Origin: Macrostomum hystrix
Lineage: Eukaryota > Platyhelminthes > Macrostomidae
DNA length: 64,000 nucleotides
Direction: 5' to 3'
Assembly: GCA_950097015.1 (NCBI GenBank)
Contig: CATNEN010000041.1
Location: 496,001-560,000, forward strand
Positions 1-12,780 of the stretch are shown piece after piece. Position numbers and translations under genes: made by a program. Within the stretch, counting starts at the first letter, position 1. Each line of letters starts with the position of its first letter. Below the pieces are notes generated by a model that worked only from the letters and a program-made list of their open reading frames with translations, had not been told where the DNA came from and searched no databases.

Positions 1-1
1 G

Positions 2-940
2 GAGGCTTTGGCCTGTCCGCTGCGGGGCCAGAAACTGCTCAGACCGCGAAACTTCCTGCTCGGACTGGGCTTGGCCTGGCTCACTGCTCTGGTGCTGGCT
101 GCCACCAGGTCTCTGGCCGAGGTGTTCGTCATCTGCGAAGACACCGCAGCCGGTCGGGTGATCGGCCACGTTGGACTGCCGGTGTCCGGAGGCCAGGCCT
201 CCAACTGGAAGAAACAGGATGCGCTAGCAGCAACAGCGGACTCGACAACAACTGCGTGGCCGCGCGAGGAGATGGAGACGGCAGCGGGTGGTGCCGCAAG
301 CGAGGACGTCTCGCAGACGTACACCTTCTTGAGCAGCGGCTGGTTCACCACGTTTGAGGTCGGCGCTTATTTCCTCTACCAGACCAACGTTCCGATTGTG
401 CTCGTTGTATTCTTTACCATAGTCATGGTCGTCAAGATGTTTAGCAATAGCCACGACAGTCCGCAGGGGCAGCTGCAACAGCATCAGCGACGGCAACCGC
501 CTCGGCAGCCGAGGTTTCGGCAGGACCAGCAGCAGCAGCTGCAGGAGCCGCAACACAATTTAGTGCAGACAACCCGGATGCGGAACAACAAGCTCTGCGC
601 CAGCCGCACCGTCCTCTGCATGGCGCTGGTCTTCTCCGTGCTTCACCTGCCTTCCTTCGTTGGCACCGCGCTGCAGAACTTCTACCCAAGCTTCGAAATA
701 ACCAGCGCATTCGGCAAGGCCTTCCAAGGCGTCTGCGAGGTCAGCCTGCTGCTCGACTTCATCTGCACCGTCCTGGTGCTGATCGCCTTCTTGCCAGAGT
801 TCAAGCATGTGTGCTGCGCCAGCTGCTGCTGCTGCTGCTGGAGGTTGTTGCGGCGCCAGCCGCGACCAGCACAGCGGCAGGCGGCCTGCAGGCAACGCGC
901 CAGGCGCCAGATGTCACCGATGGCCGACGAAGCAGTCTGA
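2..940 (+). CDS. Rhodopsin-like GPCR, C-terminal part (5' end outside window)
   Basis: The frame is open from the window edge and ends at TGA 938-940, giving about 312 residues. Hydrophobic segments fit TM4 (FLLGLGLAWLTALVL), TM5 (NVPIVLVVFFTIVMVV), TM6 (VLCMALVFSVLHLPSF) and TM7 (SLLLDFICTVLVLIAFLPEF). Between TM5 and TM6 lies a long Gln/Arg-rich third intracellular loop, encoded partly by CAG codons. A cysteine cluster after TM7 (CCASCCCCCC) could be palmitoylated. The TM7 NPxxY motif and the TM6 CWxP motif are not recognisable, so this is a divergent, probably peptide-type or lineage-specific receptor at the plasma membrane. The ligand cannot be inferred. A polyadenylation signal AATAAA lies at 1245-1250. 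The call rests on topology and the ICL3/tail character, not on a family motif. Confidence 0.55.
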   Translation, partial: EALACPLRGQKLLRPRNFLLGLGLAWLTALVLAATRSLAEVFVICEDTAAGRVIGHVGLPVSGGQASNWKKQDALAATADSTTTAWPREEMETAAGGAASEDVSQTYTFLSSGWFTTFEVGAYFLYQTNVPIVLVVFFTIVMVVKMFSNSHDSPQGQLQQHQRRQPPRQPRFRQDQQQQLQEPQHNLVQTTRMRNNKLCASRTVLCMALVFSVLHLPSFVGTALQNFYPSFEITSAFGKAFQGVCEVSLLLDFICTVLVLIAFLPEFKHVCCASCCCCCWRLLRRQPRPAQRQAACRQRARRQMSPMADEAV

Positions 941-1703
941 CCCGGGTCACCTGACAAAATATTTTGGTCTTTTGATTCAAGTATCAGCCCCTCATGGCGA
1001 AAATTCTCACAGGTCAAGTGTCTGATTTATAGATACGCGTTTGATTTGTACTTTTGTTTGTCCCAGAACATTTAATGTCATTTAGAGCTATCGAAGGGAT
1101 AAAATTCAAACACACGCTCGTATTTAATATAAAATAATAGAGAATTCGTTATAATCGGCATGAGCATTTTCTGTTGCTAACCTACCCAGCATTGTCGCGA
1201 ATTTTACAGGAAATTCACTGACTTCCGTAGTTTCCTTGATCAAGAATAAAAGCACAATTGCATCTCTGTACTGGCTCCCTGGGGCGGGGCCCTGACTCAC
1301 ATTGGCTTTCAATCTGGCATCTCCATGCTGCTTGCCTCTGCCGCAAGTTTGACTTTTTTGAACGCGTGACATTGCTCAGAACTCCAGGAAGAGGGAGAGA
1401 AGGCGGGAACACCCGAGCCAAGAGCAGCCCTCACTGAACTGCCTGGGGAAAGAGAGCTGGGAGAGCCGTGGCCGCTAGTCTGAGCCCCTCTAATCTGATA
1501 AAAAATTTCACCTCTGAGGACAAAATTAAAAAGCTGAAATGCGCACCGGTCCGCCGCGGGTCACGGCTTTTTGTGTGCTGATCCCGCTGCCCCCTTGCCT
1601 GAACCCGCTGCTCCCGCACTCTGATCTTAAGGCCTCCTGCCTGCCACGTCTCGGGTTGCAGTTTAGCAGAGCAGATTGCAGTTCCCATCTGAGACTGGAA
1701 TGC

Positions 1704-1705
<2 letters not shown>
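941..1705. other. 3' flank of the receptor gene
   Basis: Holds the probable 3' UTR with AATAAA at 1245-1250. I see no further coding region; the minus-strand open frames here lack splice sites or family motifs. Confidence 0.4.

Positions 1706-1755
<50 letters not shown>
1706..1755. repeat. (CAG)n microsatellite
   Basis: About 16 uninterrupted CAG/AGC triplets. Open frames through it read as poly-Gln, poly-Cys or poly-Leu on either strand, which is an artefact of the repeat. No exon is evident. Confidence 0.95.
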
Positions 1756-1920
1756 GGTGATTGACTTTCACTCCCATCAGTAAACATTGTTAGAAGCAGA
1801 GTTATGCGCGAGTTCTGCCACCCCGCATCCTCACAAGCATTCTCGCGTGTATGACACAGACATAAGAGCTCACTCCCCCACTTAACAGACGTCGACTTCA
1901 CATGTCAGCTGGGATTTGAC

Positions 1921-2262
1921 TGGATGGATCAGATGACTGCTGTGTCAGATGACTGCTGTGTCAGATGACTGCTGTGTCAGATGACTGCTGTGTCAGATGA
2001 CTGCTGTGTCAGATGACTGTTGTGTCAGATGACTGCTGTGTCAGATGACTGTTGTGTCAGATGACTGTTGTGTCAGATGACTGCTGTGTCAGATGACTGC
2101 TGTGTCAGATGACTGCTCTGTCAGATGACTGCTGTGTCAGATGACTGCTGTGTCAGATGACTGCTGTGTCAGATGACTGCTGTGTCAGATGACTGCTGTG
2201 TCAGATGACTGCTGTGTCAGATGACTGCTGTGTCAGATGACTGCTGTGTCAGATGACTGCTG
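1921..2262. repeat. 16-bp minisatellite
   Basis: About 21 head-to-tail copies of TGTCAGATGACTGCTG with single-base variants (TGTTG, TGCTC). Copies are nearly identical, so expansion or homogenisation is recent. The period is not a multiple of three, which argues against coding. Confidence 0.95.
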
Positions 2263-2765
2263 TCTCTGTGCACTGAAGCTTGTCTCCACTGTACGACTGG
2301 AGCTCAGCGGCACATCGCCACCTGACACACAGGTAGAAGAGCTGCACTGCTTAATTACCCACGAAGTCGTTTCATTTCTCAGACATTCGACCCCAACCAT
2401 CCGGGGCTGGAAGGCAAGAAATTTGAGAAGTTGAACAGAGCGGCGACCTTCCAGCTCTTTGCTGGTCTTTTCTTAATGAAGCTGCCTCCGCGGGTTTGTC
2501 GGGCCGGATGTGCCGCGTGCTGCGGGCGAGCCGACCGCTCACTGCCCCGTCAGTCCGTGACATTTCAATGCTGGCTGATAATTAGTGACCATCCGTGACT
2601 CGACAGGACAGCCGTGACCTGAGCACCGACTCAGACAACAGACAGGAAATTCAGCCGCTTTTCTCAATAGCTCATTTTGAACTATTTACTTGACTGCTAT
2701 CAAGCCGTGACATGATAGCATATCATTGTCCTAATAACTCCACTTTCGAATGTCGCAGCCTCCTA
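2263..2765. other. Spacer between minisatellites
   Basis: About 500 bases with no gene, RNA or element that I can support. Confidence 0.4.
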
Positions 2766-3822
2766 TCTACCCACTCCTAAACCCACCCACCTACTCCTAA
2801 ACCCATCCTTCATCTCCTAAACCCATCCTTCATCTCCTAAACCCATCCTTTAACTCCTAAACCCATCCTTCATCTCCTAAACCCATCCTTCATCTCCTAA
2901 ACCCATACTTCATCTCCGAAACCCATCCTTCATCTCCTAAACCCATACTTCATCTCCTAAACCCATACTTCATCTCCTAAACCCATCCTTTAACTCCTAA
3001 ACCCATCCTTCATCTCCTAAACCCATCCTTTAACTCCTAAACCCATCCTTCATCTCCTAAACCCATCCTTCATCTCCTAAACCCATCCTTTAACTCCTAA
3101 ACCCATCCTTCATCTCCTAAACCCATCCTTCATCTCCTAAACCCATCCTTTAACTCCTAAACCCATCCTTCATCTCCTAAACCCATCCTTCATCTCCTAA
3201 ACCCATCCTTCATCTCCTAAACCCATCCTTCATCTCCTAAACCCATCCTTCATCTCCTAAACCCATCCTTCATCTCCTAAACCCATCCTTTAACTCCTAA
3301 ACCCATCCTTCATCTCCTAAACCCATCCTTCATCTCCTAAAACCCATCCTTCATCTCCTAAACCCATCCTTCATCTCCTAAACCCATCTTTCATCTCCTA
3401 AACCCATCCTTCATCTCCTAAACCCATCCTTCATCTCCTAAACCCATCCTTCATCTCCTAAACCCATCCTTCATCTCCTAAACCCATCCTTCATCTCCTA
3501 AACCCATCCTTCATCTCCTAAACCCATCCTTCATCTCCTAAACCCATCCTTCATCTCCTAAACCCATCCTTCATCTCCTAAACCCATCCTTCATCTCCTA
3601 AACCCATCCTTCATCTCCTAAACCCATCCTTCATCTCCTAAACCCATCCTTCATCTCCTAAACCCATCCTTCATCTCCTAAACCCATCCTTCATCTCCTA
3701 AACCCATCCTTCATCTCCTAAACCCATCCTTCATCTCCTAAACCCATACTTCATCTCCTAAACCCATACTTCATCTCCTAAACCCATACTTCAACTCCTA
3801 AATCCATCCTTCAATCCTTCAT
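2766..3822. repeat. 20-bp minisatellite
   Basis: About 53 copies of CTCCTAAACCCATCCTTCAT. Variants (TTTAACT, ACTTCAT) cluster toward the ends and the first half, while 3380-3740 is almost perfectly homogeneous, as expected for unequal exchange. The CCTAAACCC core resembles a telomere unit only by chance. Confidence 0.95.
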
Positions 3823-4326
3823 CCTCCGAAACCCGCATGCTCCCAGAGTCACTGCGCTGGGAATTGTTGCAGATTTGCCTCATTGCAGCAACAAGAGTCA
3901 GATGGAAGCAGACCCCGAACCTGTAAAATGGAATCGGGACTGCTGCACCGATAAAACCGGATCGAATGAAATCTGCTGTCAGCCAGTCCGCTGCACTCTT
4001 GCAGAAATGGTTCAAGGGGTGGGCGGCCCAGCTCTGTTTATGCAGCCCGGTCGGGCCGTGTTTGAACTGCACGGCCAACCGGAAATTTCACTTTTCTTAG
4101 CGGTTGGGGCTATCGGCTTTCTTGGCTACCCCCGGGCTGGCCTGCGAGTGTAGTGGCAGGCATGAATGCGGCCGCCATTGCCATCAGGCTGCTCCGCTAA
4201 TGTTCTTTGTTGGTCATTTCCGTGGTTTTACCTACCTTATTTATTTTTTTTGCTTCTCAAAGCAGCAGACAAGAGGCTGCTTTCACAGGACGCTTGGCTG
4301 AAAAAATTGTGCTGCGGCGGACATCT
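3823..4326. other. Spacer
   Basis: Unique sequence with short open frames on both strands but no recognisable domain or splice pattern. Confidence 0.4.
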
Positions 4327-5060
4327 GTCAGCCCATTAGTTCACTTGTCTGTCAGTCTGTCAGCCCATTAGTTCACTTGTCTGTCAGCCCATTAGTTCAC
4401 TTGTCTGTCAGTCCATTAGTTCACTTGTCTGTCAGCCCATTAGTTCACTTGTCTGTCAGTCCATTAGTTCACTTGTCTGTCAGCCCATTAGTTCACTTGT
4501 CTGTCAGCCCATTAGTTCACTTGTCTGTCAGTCTGTCAGCCCATTAGTTCACTTGTCTGTCAGTCTGTCAGCCCATTAGTTCACTTGTCTGTCAGTCCAT
4601 TAGTTCACTTGTCTGTCAGCCCATTAGTTCACTTGTCTGTCAGCCCATTAGTTCACTTGTCTGTCAGCCCATTAGTTCACTTGTCTGTCAGCCTATTAGT
4701 TCACTTGTCTGTCAGCCCATTAGTTCACTTGTCTGTCAGTCCATTAGTTCACTTGTCTGTCAGTTCATTAGTTCACTTGTCTGTCAGTCCATTAGTTCAC
4801 TTGTCTGTCAGTTCATTAGTTCACTTGTCTGTCAGTCCATTAGTTCACTTGTCTATCAGTCCATTAGTTCACTTGTCTGTCAGCCCATTAGTTCACTTGT
4901 CTGTCAGTCTGTCAGCCCATTAGTTCACTTGTCTGTCAGTCTGTCAGCCCATTAGTTCACTTGTCTGTCAGCCCATTAGTTCACTTGTCTGTCAGTACAT
5001 TAGTTCACTTGTCTGTCAGTCCATTAGTTCACTTGTCTGTCAGCCCATTAGTTCACTTGT
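4327..5060. repeat. 24-bp minisatellite with 32-bp variant units
   Basis: About 30 units built on TTAGTTCACTTGTCTGTCAG plus CCCA or TCCA. Some units carry an extra TCTGTCAG, giving a 32-bp form at several places. One frame stays open for 112 residues because 24 is a multiple of three; I treat it as non-coding. Confidence 0.93.
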
Positions 5061-5913
5061 TGTAGAGTTAGATTGTGGAATTTCGGGGAGGGTACATGCT
5101 GCTCGGGTTTATCGCGAATTGATAAATAATGAAATACACGCGGTTGGTTGGTGCAGGTCGATAGGACGTCAAACCTGGACATGAAAACTAACCCCAGCTG
5201 CTGGGCGCTTTCGGCCATCTCAGCGGAGAGATGAATGATTTTATAGGATTTTACATCGAGCAACATTAAAATTATGTTCCTTTATCTGCTGAACCATTGC
5301 AGTTTCGCAGAATTAGTTCATTTGTTATTCTGGGGAGAGCCTGCAGTGCTTTTAGCAATGCCCATAAAACTGCGGTGCAAGCTCGTCTCAAATGTGTGGA
5401 TTGAGCCTATTGAGGATTTCAGCTGATGGGATGAGATTTTATAGCTGACTTCAGCTGGCTTCGTGACTGAAGCAGAACGTGCTCCAGAGATCTGCTGGAC
5501 TGGGATTACAGCCACACTTGCAATTCGGCACCTTTAATGCTGCGACCGAGAATAAAACATTCAACAGCTGACGTCTCCGACCGATCGGTTCCGCTTGTGG
5601 AACAGATTTACAAAGGGCCATTGAAGTATATACGAGCTATTAATAGTTCTGCAGCACTGCAGCTAAATGTGTCAAAAAACTTATCTCGTAAAAGAACTTT
5701 TTTAACTACAGGCCCAAAGAAGAGACCTGAAATTCAGGGCGAAAGTAAAAGCAAGTAGGAAAATTATCGTTTTTATCATTGATTGGATTTGCTAGTGCAG
5801 CCATTTCGTGACCTTAATTCATATCGGACAACATTTTTTGCCTGCAATGACCTTCAGCTATAGGCTAGATTGCAGTTAGTTCATGCAGACGATCGTAAAT
5901 TTTAGGTCCGTTC
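5061..5913. other. Unannotated spacer
   Basis: No supported gene. Short open frames on both strands have no recognisable domain. Confidence 0.35.
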
Positions 5914-6906
5914 TGTGATGAGCGCGGAGTTCTGCTCTTGTGCCACAAGAGACAAATCGCGATCCTTGCTAGTCTCGTCATGAATTTCTTGCATCCGAGC
6001 GGCAGATATCGGTAAGACTCCTGCACAGCTGGTGGACCTCCACCTCGATTTTATCATCCAAAGCTGCCTCGGTCTCTGGCAAGTACGCTCTTGACAACGT
6101 GTCGGCAATCTGCATCTTGGATCCTGGTGACCACGAGACCTTCAGATTGTACCTTTTGAGCTGGTACAGCATTCGAGCAATTCTCGGTGGGGCGTGAACC
6201 AAATCTCGTTTGAAAATTATCTCCAGCGGCTTGTGATCAGTCGTGACTCGAGCCACTGGTAGGCCATAGACTTAGGTCATGAAACTTTTTGCAAGCAATC
6301 ACGACAGCCAGCGTCTCCTTCTCAATCTGGGCATAATTTTTCTGCGTCGAAGTTCGACTCTAGAAACATCTTCTAGAGTTCGGCGTTTATCAGCGGTGCT
6401 TTTTTTCCTCATCTTCACCGTCTTCAAATTCTAGTGTTGTAGATGTCCAGCCCGGTGTCACCGATGAGGTGCAGGAACAAATTGATTCGGCGCTCTTCTT
6501 CAACAATGCCTGTGGCCCTGAGGTAGATCATGAATTTCTGACGCCATCGTTTCCAAGTCTCGTTGGAGTTGGTCTCCAACTCTCCGGGCGGTTTCAGGTC
6601 CATGAACTATTAAATTACTGTAGCTTGCGATGCCATGTGATGAGCGCGGACGAGAGCAAAGCTCCAACCATTCTATTTGGCTTCAGCCGATATATAAGTA
6701 GCACACGCAGAGCCAGACGCGATTACATAATATGGTAGCATGTGAGAGAGAGAGAACGCTATAGCATGCACACCTAGACGGGTGTACAAACTTGTGCACA
6801 GACACGTTCTCATCACACGTTCTCATCTCATCATACTCATCACACGTTCTATAAATTCTACGCAAAATACAGACATTAAATTTTAAGTTAATAATGTCTT
6901 GTAACA
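5914..6906 (-). mobile_element. Internally deleted Ty3/Gypsy LTR retrotransposon
   Basis: On the minus strand, about 6606-6420 encodes a Gag start (PPGELETNSNETWKRW, then RRINLFLHLIGDTGLDIYNT). About 6360-5978 encodes the end of Pol, an RNase H/tether region (KETLAVVIACKKFHDL, then TDHKPLEIIFKRDL and IADTLSRAYLP). Protease, reverse transcriptase core and integrase are absent, so Gag is joined to RNase H by a deletion near 6360. A frameshift sits near 6270. Upstream of Gag the sequence ...GCTCATCACA is followed by TGGCATCGCAAG, which looks like an LTR 3' edge plus a primer-binding site starting TGG (6624-6635). The same 15-bp TGTGATGAGCGCGGA occurs at 5914-5928 and 6636-6650, consistent with LTR edges. 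The right LTR may run to about 6906 (TGTTACAAG on the minus strand). The element is dead. Confidence 0.75.
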
Positions 6907-7244
6907 TACTAGGAGTAATTAAAAAATACAGTAAAAATTACTCTTAAAAAGAAACGAGCTAAATTATCGTACGACAAGATGAAACTTGTTGGTGAGAAAT
7001 GCTAACTCCTGTTTAAGATCTAAATAGTTTTAATGACAGAAAAAAGCACGACTGCGATCAATAAATACTTTTAATCCTCGAAGTTCGCGAAAATAAATCC
7101 GATTTGTTGTTATAGCAAAGTTGTTGATACTGTAAACTACTGCAGTTTAAGTCGGAAATGTTGGAAAATAAAAAGCTGACAGAATTTTATACCGTAAACA
7201 GGAGATTGAGATCACTTCTACTTAAATCGCTATTTTTTACAATC
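6907..7244. other. AT-rich 5' flank of the DUF4476-like gene
   Basis: Probable promoter and 5' UTR for the gene starting at 7245. No further feature supported. Confidence 0.3.
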
Positions 7245-9544
7245 ATGACTGAACCGATTGCAGAGGACTGTTATAACAAGCTTCTTTGTTCGTTGAGAAG
7301 TACATCGGTGGATAAGAGAAAAAAATTTGAGCAAATTATCAACAGTCGAGGTATCTTGTCAGCTGAGCAGGCAAGTATACCAACTGTAGAAAACTGCTTA
7401 TTGACAAGTATTTGTACAGCCACGCCTCTATGATGAATCTCAAACTTCACATTTGTCTCTGTAACGCGCAGAAAAATGTGTCTATATATTATTATTGGGA
7501 AAGTGGATTATTAATATTAATACATCTTATTTATTTTTAACTATAGATTTTTTTGCTTATATAATCAAAACCTTCTAACAGTGTCCTACAGAAATGCAAG
7601 TGAATTGCACTTAATTTAAAATTCATTTATTTAATCAAAAAGCAAGGCAAGATATTAAAATAAACACTTATCCTATAATATTTCGATATGCATCATATTT
7701 TGAATAATGCACTCATAATCATAGCCATAATCAACGCAAAATAAATTAATAAGCAGCACCTAATCGACTTGCACTTTGTAAAAAAAAATAATAGTAATAG
7801 TAATAATCATCATCATCATAAATAATAATTTAACTTTATTACTATATGGTAATAAACACATGTTGATCATTTCCAATAAAAACTTATATGAAAAAGTCGC
7901 ATTTCATCGTAATATAATTTACAGACTCTTCGTCTTCTGCACACATTCAAAGACTCAGCAGACAAAGTCAGAGCTGTTCGCCTCCTAGAGAAGGTGGGTC
8001 AGGCCATAAACATTTTAGCTTATTATTGTCGTACATGTTGTTGCAAGGGTTTTTACCATGCCTCATTGCATATATTTTACGTACATACTTGAAAAATGGT
8101 TTCAGCGCCTGGATAGAATGACCTGCCAGGAGGCATCCCAGATTCTCTGTGGCTTCTCGCTGTGCGGCAACGATCGTCTCGCTGCTCTGGAGGTGCTGAA
8201 GAGGTAGTGAACTCTTGCTGCTTTTAGTTATCTAAACTTTTAACTTTAAATCAGCGGCACCTGAAAGCAATTAGAAAGCAATGGGCGTTTATTTTATTTT
8301 ACTATATATTATCATGCAGGCACCTCATCGATCACCAGTCAACCAATGGGATCGAGTACCTTCTGTACGCCTTCGACAACGAGGCCGACAAACTAAGAGC
8401 TCTAGCCATTGCTCAGACGGTGAGGGATGTGCGGCTGCGCACACTAATTAGAATGCAATACAATTTATATAATAGCCTCTAAAATATAGCGCATCAAATC
8501 ACTGCATCGCAGGTGAGCCACTTCGTGTCCGACAGGCTGGCAGCTGGTGGCCACCAGGGCTACTCGGCGGTGGGCGGCCTGCACACACAGAACTGGCCGC
8601 TGGACCAACACCTGTACGGCTCGCTGGAGGAGCAGACAGCTCGACTACCAGTGGGTCACCAACGGCGTCTGTTTAAATTACCAACACTCACGAATCCCAC
8701 CAGTCAGCAATTCCACCAGTCAGCAATCCCACCCGTCAGCAATCCCACCCATCAGCAATCCCACCCGTCAGCAATCCCACCCGTCAGCAATCCCACCCGT
8801 CAGCAATCCCACCCGTCAGCAATCCCACCAGTCAGCAATCCCACCCGTAAGCAATCCCACCAGTCAGCAATTCCACCAGTCAGCAATCCCACCCGTCAGC
8901 AATCCCACCCGTCAGCAATCCCACCCGTCAGCAATCCCACCCGTCAGCAATCCCACCCGTCAGCAATCCCACCAGTCAGCAATCCCACCCGTCAGCAATC
9001 CCACCAGTCAGCAATTCCACCAGTCAGCAATCCCACCCGTCAGCAATCCCACCCGTCAGCAATCCCACCCGTCAGCAATCCCACCCGTCAGCAATCCCAC
9101 CAGTCAGCAATCCCACCAGTCAGCAATCCCACCCGTCAGCAATCCCACCAGTCAGCAATCCCACCAGTCAGCAATTCCACCAGTCAGCAATCCCACCCGT
9201 CAGCAATCCCACCAGTCAGCAATTCCACCAGTCAGCAATTCCACCAATCAGCAATCCCACCAGTCAGCAATCCCACCAGTCAGCAATCCCACCCGTCAGC
9301 AATCCCACCCGTCAGCAATCCCACCTTATAACAAAACTGTTCAGTGAAAGCTGCGTGAACATCTCCAATGTTGCCGAATCACCGCATGCAGGGCCGCGGC
9401 CCCCAGTCGCTGCCGGTGCACGCGCAGCCTGGCAAGCTGAACTCGCTGTACAACAGCCAGACCAGCTTCGCCTATCCCGCTGACCGTAGCTGCTACCAGT
9501 CACGGCCCTACATGTCCGCCGTGCCGGCCCCAGACGAGTGCTGA
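7245..9544 (+). CDS. DUF4476-like domain protein (six exons)
   Basis: Exons by splice consensus and phase: 7245-7370, 7925-7993, 8106-8203, 8320-8419, 8513-8650, 9392-9544, giving 227 residues. Residues 1-140 form a helical repeat-like domain: 'F/L...DKV.A...L' and 'LSAEQ', 'ASQILCGFSLCGNDRLAALEVL', 'LLYAFDNEADKLRALAI'. This alternation matches my memory of the DUF4476 family, whose function is unknown. The C-terminal 80 residues are Gly/Gln/Pro/Tyr-rich and low complexity (HAQPGKLNSLYNSQTSFAYP). Intron 1 appears to start with GC (CAG|GCAAGT), the classic GC-AG donor. The donor of exon 5 (CCA|GTGGGT) is less certain. Intron 5 is almost wholly a 16-bp minisatellite. The start ATG 7245 is chosen because the exon then equals 42 codons in phase; an upstream in-frame ATG at 7158 is possible. 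Confidence 0.6.
8697..9326. repeat. 16-bp intronic minisatellite
   Basis: About 39 copies of CCCACCCGTCAGCAAT or CCCACCAGTCAGCAAT, in the last intron of the DUF4476-like gene. Two long frames run through it because the unit lacks stops in those frames; a 16-bp unit cycles through all frames, so these are not exons. Confidence 0.95.
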
Positions 9545-10209
9545 TCGATAAAGACGATCGAGGACGTAATTTCTGGAACAGGACATGAAAAAAATACAAA
9601 CGAAAACTTATTTTTTAAATCTTTCTTTCCTAGGTGTGAAAATGAGAGGACACGAGTTTCTTTTCCTCCCAGAAATATTTTTGAGACTTTAGCTCACATT
9701 TCTACTCTTAGTAGTGAAGCTTGAGTAGCAAAAACATGTTTTTTTCGTTAGCGCAGCTGTCAGCATCGACTTACTTTCTGAAAAAAAACTTTTTTGCTGG
9801 CTCACTCTTTGAACTGAAGTTCGCAAAGCTTGCTAGAGATTTCTATTTTCTTGTTGGGCAAGAAACAAGAATTTTCTTGTTTCTGTTGGACATCACATTA
9901 TGTACCTAGAATGTACTAAAATGCATGTACTACCAGTACAGCTTTCACATTAAGGCGAGTGCCCCCAAGACAGTTTCACATGATCCTGAATTTGTACCTC
10001 CACAGACCACAGCTAGAATGTATTCGATAATTGTTTATATACCTGAGCTTATTTTGTCAATTTTTATATTCAGAAATAAACGAACTGAACAATGGTGTGA
10101 AGACAAAGTATATTAACTTACGAGCTGCAAGCTTGTGAATTTTCGGCCCCAAGATTCTGAATAGCAGTGAAAGATTTAGATTTTTCAATTGCGATTTTCG
10201 GATTTTTAA
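9545..10209. other. 3' flank
   Basis: An AATAAA lies near 10075, which could serve the upstream gene. Otherwise nothing recognised. Confidence 0.3.
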
Positions 10210-10758
10210 GGCGGAGAGAGTGCTGAGAGTGAAGGAGAGAGTGCTGAGAGTGAAGGAGAGAGTGCTGAGAGTGAAGGAGAGAGTGCTGAGAGTGAAGGAG
10301 AGAGTGCTGAGAGTGAAGGAGAGAGTGCTGAGAGCGAAGGAGAGAGTGCTGAGAGTGAAGGAGAGTGCTGAGAGTGAAGGATAGTGCTGAGAGGGAAGGA
10401 GAGTGCTGAGAGTGAAGGATAGTGCTGAGAGGGAAGGAGAGTGCTGAGAATGAAGGATAGTGCTGAGAGGGAAGGAGAGTGCTGAGAGTGAAGGATAGTG
10501 CTGAGAGGGAAGGAGAGTGCTGAGAGTGAAGGATAGTGCTGAGAGGGAAGGAGAGTGCTGAGAGTGAAGGATAGTGCTGAGAGGGAAGGAGAGTGCTGAG
10601 AGGGAAGGAGAGAGTGCTGAGATGGAAGGAGAGAGTGCTGAGATGGAAGGAGAGAGTGCTGAGAGGGAAGGAGAGAGTGCTGAGAGTGAAGGAGAGAGTG
10701 CTGAGTGAAGGAGAGAGTGCTGAGAGTGAAGAGAGAGTGCTGAGAGTGACAGAGGTCA
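10210..10758. repeat. 19-21-bp GA-rich minisatellite
   Basis: Units of AGAGTGCTGAGAGTGAAGG of 19 to 21 bp. The first part is uniform; from about 10375 two alternating variants (AGTGAAGGAT and AGGGAAGGAG) form a dimeric higher-order unit of about 38 bp. Strong purine asymmetry on the plus strand. Confidence 0.93.
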
Positions 10759-11232
10759 GACAAAGTGATACTGAGAGTGGAGCACTTTAGATAAGGTGGG
10801 AGAGTTTGTATGGCTGGTGAAATGAAGCGGGAATTATTGCCAAGTCAGCAGCTGCGGCAGAAGACGCCGAAACCCGCGGTGCACCAATGCCAGGAATACC
10901 CTTTAGTTCTGAAGACAGTGCGTTGTGTTTTTAATGTGAAAGTTTCTACAACATTTTGGAGAAAAAGGTGAATGGCAAAGCCAGATGAGCTTGCTTATGT
11001 GTAAAAACAGTAGCTATGACACACAGCTATAAGAGCGTATTTATATTTGGCAGATGCCTAGCGATGGAAGACCTCGAATAAAGTGAATGGCCAGCGCTCC
11101 ACGTCACCAGTCACAGGTTGCGCATTCGTTGCGCCAATCGGCACAGGGGGAGGAGGGCTGCATGGAACAGTGCAAAAACTTTGGAAAACACAAACAGCGA
11201 ATGTTCTTCTCAGCAGAGTCTGTTCTCAAAGT
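10759..11232 (-). other. Actin 3' flank
   Basis: Probable actin 3' UTR and downstream region. No other gene supported. Confidence 0.35.
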
Positions 11233-12538
<1,306 letters not shown>

Positions 12539-12722
12539 CTAGTAGAGTTTCGAGAGTTGCAAAGTGAGTCCTGCTGCTCGAGAGTCCGGTGAAGTGAAGT
12601 AGCGGTCCGGGCCCGCGGCCCCTTACATAGACCCCGCGGCTGGTCTTATCTGCTTGGGGCGGGTGCGGCCACCGCTCTCGTGCGTTTCATTTCAAAACTG
12701 GCGACCTCGAGAGCTGCGATCA

Positions 12723-12780
12723 CCAAATTTGGCAGTCGAGCGCCTGCGATTAGGCTGCAGCGGTTGATTTCCTAATATGG
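12723..12780 (-). promoter_or_regulatory. Two CArG boxes (SRF sites) upstream of actin
   Basis: CCAAATTTGG (12723-12732) and CCTAATATGG (12771-12780) both match the CC(A/T)6GG consensus exactly. They lie about 200-250 bp upstream of the actin start codon. SRF/MADS binding to CArG boxes is the established control of animal actin genes; function here is inferred. Confidence 0.7.

Noticed and set aside
2766..3822. Interstitial telomere because of CCTAAACCC
   Set aside because: The unit is 20 bp and the telomere-like nonamer occurs once per unit; a true telomere tract would repeat it every 6-7 bases.
4585..4923. 112-residue HLSVSPLV-repeat protein
   Set aside because: The 24-bp unit is divisible by three, so the array stays open; only repeat sequence is encoded.
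8513..9347. Two long open frames of SNPTSQQ-type repeats
   Set aside because: They run through a 16-bp tandem array that lies between in-phase exons; a stop-free unit opens the frames by chance.
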